NCBI RefSeq assembly: GCF_017356245.1
Contig: NZ_JAFMZZ010000001.1
Coordinates: 3,400,950-3,408,439 of the forward strand
Length of the DNA: 7,490 bases
Reading direction: 5' to 3'
Origin: Bordetella petrii
GTDB lineage: Bacteria > Pseudomonadota > Gammaproteobacteria > Burkholderiales > Burkholderiaceae_B
Shown: positions 6,379 to 7,490 of the stretch, piece after piece
Layout: every line of letters starts with the position of its first letter
How positions within the stretch are numbered: position 1 is the stretch's first letter
Position numbers and translations under genes: made by a program
The notes under the pieces: generated by a model
The model's database searches: none
What the model was told of the DNA's origin: nothing
Seen by the model: the letters and a program-made list of their open reading frames with translations, nothing else

Positions 6379-7209
6379 ATGGCCCAGCGCGTCCTGCTGG
6401 CCGGCTGCGGCGACCTGGGCCTGCGCCTGGCGCAGCGCCTGCAGGCGCGCGGCGCCGAAGTCTGGGCGCTGCGGCGCCAGCCGCCCGCCGCCGGCCACGG
6501 CGGCATCCACTGGCTGCGCGCCGACCTGACCCAGCCCGCCACCCTGGCCGGCCTGCCCGCCGGCATCACCCACCTGGCCTATTTGCCCGCCCCCGGCGCG
6601 CGCGATCCGGCCGTCTACCAGGCCGTGTTCCGCGCCGGCCTGCCCGCGCTGCTGGCGGCGCTGGACACGCGCGCCCTGCGGCGCGTGCTGTTCGTGTCCT
6701 CGTCGGCGGTGTATGGCGACAACCATGGCGGCTGGGTCGACGAAACCACCCCGCCCGCTCCCGCCGGCTTCAACGGCCGCGTCCTGCTCGATACCGAAAA
6801 CTGGCTGGCCGGCCAGGGGCTGCCTTCGGTCAGCCTGCGCCTGGCCGGGCTGTATGGCCCGGGCCGGCTGCAACTGATCGAGCGCCTGCGCGCCGGCACG
6901 GCCCGCGCGCCGCGCCATCCGCCGCACTGGGCCAACCGCATCCACATCGACGATGCGGCCGCGGCCGCGGCCCATCTGCTGGCGCATCCGCACCCCGAAG
7001 CCGTCTATATCGGCTGCGACGACACGCCGCTGCCGCTGCACGAACTGTATGCCCACCTGGCCCGCCTGGCGGGCGCGCCCGAGCCCGCCGAAGGGCCGGC
7101 GCCGGCCGCCGTGGGCAGCAAGAAACTCAGCAACGCGCGCCTGCGCGCCAGCGGCCTGGCGCTGCAATGGCCCGACGCGCGCGCGGGCTACGCGGCGCTG
7201 CTGGCCTGA
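6379..7209 (+). CDS. Atypical extended SDR, NAD(P)-binding epimerase/dehydratase-like protein (YeeZ-like)
   Basis: A 276-residue protein with the fold of NAD-dependent epimerases/dehydratases. The nucleotide-binding motif is VLLAGCGDLG (5-14, GxGxxG). The active-site strand VSSSAVYG (106-113) is present, as are RLAGLYGPGR (154-163 region) and the late NRIHIDDAA (186-194), all typical of extended SDRs. The usual catalytic YxxxK is missing: the matching segment reads NGRVLLDTENW (132-142), with neither Tyr nor Lys at the expected places. This resembles the atypical E. coli YeeZ-type group, so redox catalysis is doubtful and the substrate is unknown. It starts six bases after the ETF-QO stop, with only a weak AGG near that stop as a ribosome site, so it probably depends on translational coupling. 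A functional link to ETF-QO is not evident. Confidence 0.85.
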   Translation: MAQRVLLAGCGDLGLRLAQRLQARGAEVWALRRQPPAAGHGGIHWLRADLTQPATLAGLPAGITHLAYLPAPGARDPAVYQAVFRAGLPALLAALDTRALRRVLFVSSSAVYGDNHGGWVDETTPPAPAGFNGRVLLDTENWLAGQGLPSVSLRLAGLYGPGRLQLIERLRAGTARAPRHPPHWANRIHIDDAAAAAAHLLAHPHPEAVYIGCDDTPLPLHELYAHLARLAGAPEPAEGPAPAAVGSKKLSNARLRASGLALQWPDARAGYAALLA

Positions 7210-7246
7210 AGCCTCCTCCGAAGCGCTGCTGTTGCCAGGCTTGCCA

Positions 7247-7317
7247 GGTGTCTGACTCCGCAGGTGTCAGACACCGTACGATTGGTGCAGGCATGCTACA
7301 CAACGGTGTCTGACACC
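7247..7317. repeat. Cluster of three GGTGTCTGACACC-type intergenic palindromes
   Basis: Three copies of a 13-base palindrome lie within 71 bases: GGTGTCTGACTCC (7247-7259, one mismatch), GGTGTCAGACACC (7263-7275) and GGTGTCTGACACC (7305-7317). Copies two and three are exact reverse complements of each other. Copies one and two can also pair as GGTGTCTGAC with GTCAGACACC, giving a 10-base-pair stem with a 9-base loop. The first copy begins 38 bases after the SDR gene stop. No T-run follows any stem, so this is not a classical terminator; it looks like a repetitive extragenic element. Confidence 0.8.
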
Positions 7318-7333
7318 TTGTATCTTGGCACTT

Positions 7334-7425
7334 GTGGTGATTAGCTATCACCACAGCGGTTCCGGTGAGCTTGTTCTGGCACCGAAAGCGTGGACTTTGC
7401 TCCGCAGATGAAGCCCCGGAACCGC
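7334..7425 (+). ncRNA. Candidate structured RNA: two consecutive hairpins of unknown class
   Basis: The first hairpin is GTGGTGAT (7334-7341) paired with ATCACCAC (7347-7354), a perfect 8-base-pair stem with a 5-base loop. One base later, GCGGTTCCGG (7356-7365) pairs perfectly with CCGGAACCGC (7416-7425). Inside this long stem, GCTT (7369-7372) can pair with AAGC (7411-7414) after a small internal loop, and GTGGA with TCCGC (about 7390-7405) can form a further small hairpin. So much nested pairing suggests a folded transcript such as a leader or bridge-type RNA. Strand is assumed from the following ATG. The pairing is seen; transcription and function are inferred. Confidence 0.4.
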
Positions 7426-7476
7426 CCCCTGTAAGCCAGCTGAACACTGAACGGTAGCCTAGGGCCAGGACCCTGC

Positions 7477-7490
7477 ATGTACAAGGTAAG
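7477..7490 (+). CDS. Start of an unidentified gene, cut by the window end
   Basis: ATG at 7477 reads Met-Tyr-Lys-Val before the sequence ends. AGGA (7467-7470) lies six bases upstream, a good ribosome binding site, in the loop of a small hairpin AGGG (7461-7464) / CCCT (7471-7474). Four codons are too few to identify a product. A recombinase/transposase is a guess from the structured region before it. Confidence 0.4.

Larger units (their letters stand above)
7318..7490 (+). mobile_element. Possible left end of an IS110-like insertion element (uncertain)
   Basis: Directly after the last GGTGTCTGACACC copy the sequence becomes less GC-rich and hairpin-rich for about 155 bases, then a well-spaced AGGA precedes ATG at 7477. 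IS110-group elements carry a structured non-coding RNA region of this size upstream of the recombinase gene, lack long terminal repeats, and often insert in repetitive palindromes. The fit is in layout only. No recombinase sequence is visible beyond Met-Tyr-Lys-Val, and the exact left boundary cannot be fixed. Alternatives are an ordinary gene with a structured leader or a degraded element. Confidence 0.3.

Noticed and set aside
4741..7167. Very long minus-strand open frame (808 codons)
   Set aside because: Antisense to ETF-QO and the SDR gene; low-complexity composition and no recognisable motif.
7232..7249. Tandem near-repeat TTGCCAGGC / TTGCCAGGT after the SDR gene
   Set aside because: Only two short units, adjoining the palindrome cluster; too little to support a separate element.
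7392..7402. Minus-strand GAGCAAAGTCC resembling the GAGGAAAGTCC block of RNase P RNA
   Set aside because: One mismatch and no other conserved RNase P RNA blocks around it; probably chance. No tmRNA or 6S RNA features were convincing either.
7127..7447. Minus-strand open frame across the SDR end and the right intergenic region
   Set aside because: Half lies antisense to the SDR gene and the rest across palindromes and hairpins; no family resemblance.

Overview
The base composition (very high GC, strong third-position G/C) and the gene set point to a betaproteobacterium of the Burkholderiales, most likely Alcaligenaceae (Bordetella/Achromobacter type). This is a judgement from protein similarity I recognise, not from a search. 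The window is mostly chromosomal housekeeping and catabolic genes, with one poorly explained structured region at the right edge.

Left part, minus strand (1-2640): a compact operon read right to left. It holds an RpiR/MurR-type regulator, then iaaA (isoaspartyl peptidase/L-asparaginase), then gsiA (glutathione-type peptide importer ATPase, cut by the window start). The regulator stop and the iaaA start overlap as ATGA. The iaaA-gsiA order matches the E. coli iaaA-gsiABCD locus, so the operon probably takes up glutathione or related small peptides and breaks down peptides with beta-aspartyl links. An AT-rich island upstream of the regulator carries a palindrome, TGTAAATTTGTTTACA, which is a good candidate autoregulatory operator.

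Middle, minus strand (2659-4614): a hotdog-fold acyl-CoA thioesterase, then scoA and scoB (the two subunits of a 3-oxoacid CoA-transferase), closed by a strong intrinsic terminator at 2659-2683. These enzymes handle acyl-CoA and ketone-body metabolism.

Right part, plus strand (4726-7209): electron-transfer flavoprotein:ubiquinone oxidoreductase, divergent from the thioesterase, followed six bases later by an atypical NAD(P)-binding epimerase-like (extended SDR) protein. ETF-QO passes electrons from acyl-CoA dehydrogenases to the quinone pool, so it fits next to the acyl-CoA genes.

Right edge (7210-7490): no complete gene. There is a cluster of GGTGTCTGACACC-type palindromes, then about 155 bases of hairpin-rich, less GC-rich DNA, then a well-placed ribosome binding site and an ATG at 7477 reading Met-Tyr-Lys-Val before the window ends. 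I suggest, with low to moderate confidence, that this is the left end of a mobile element, possibly IS110-like with a structured (bridge-type) RNA ahead of its recombinase gene, inserted beside a repetitive palindrome. I found no tRNA, rRNA or CRISPR array.
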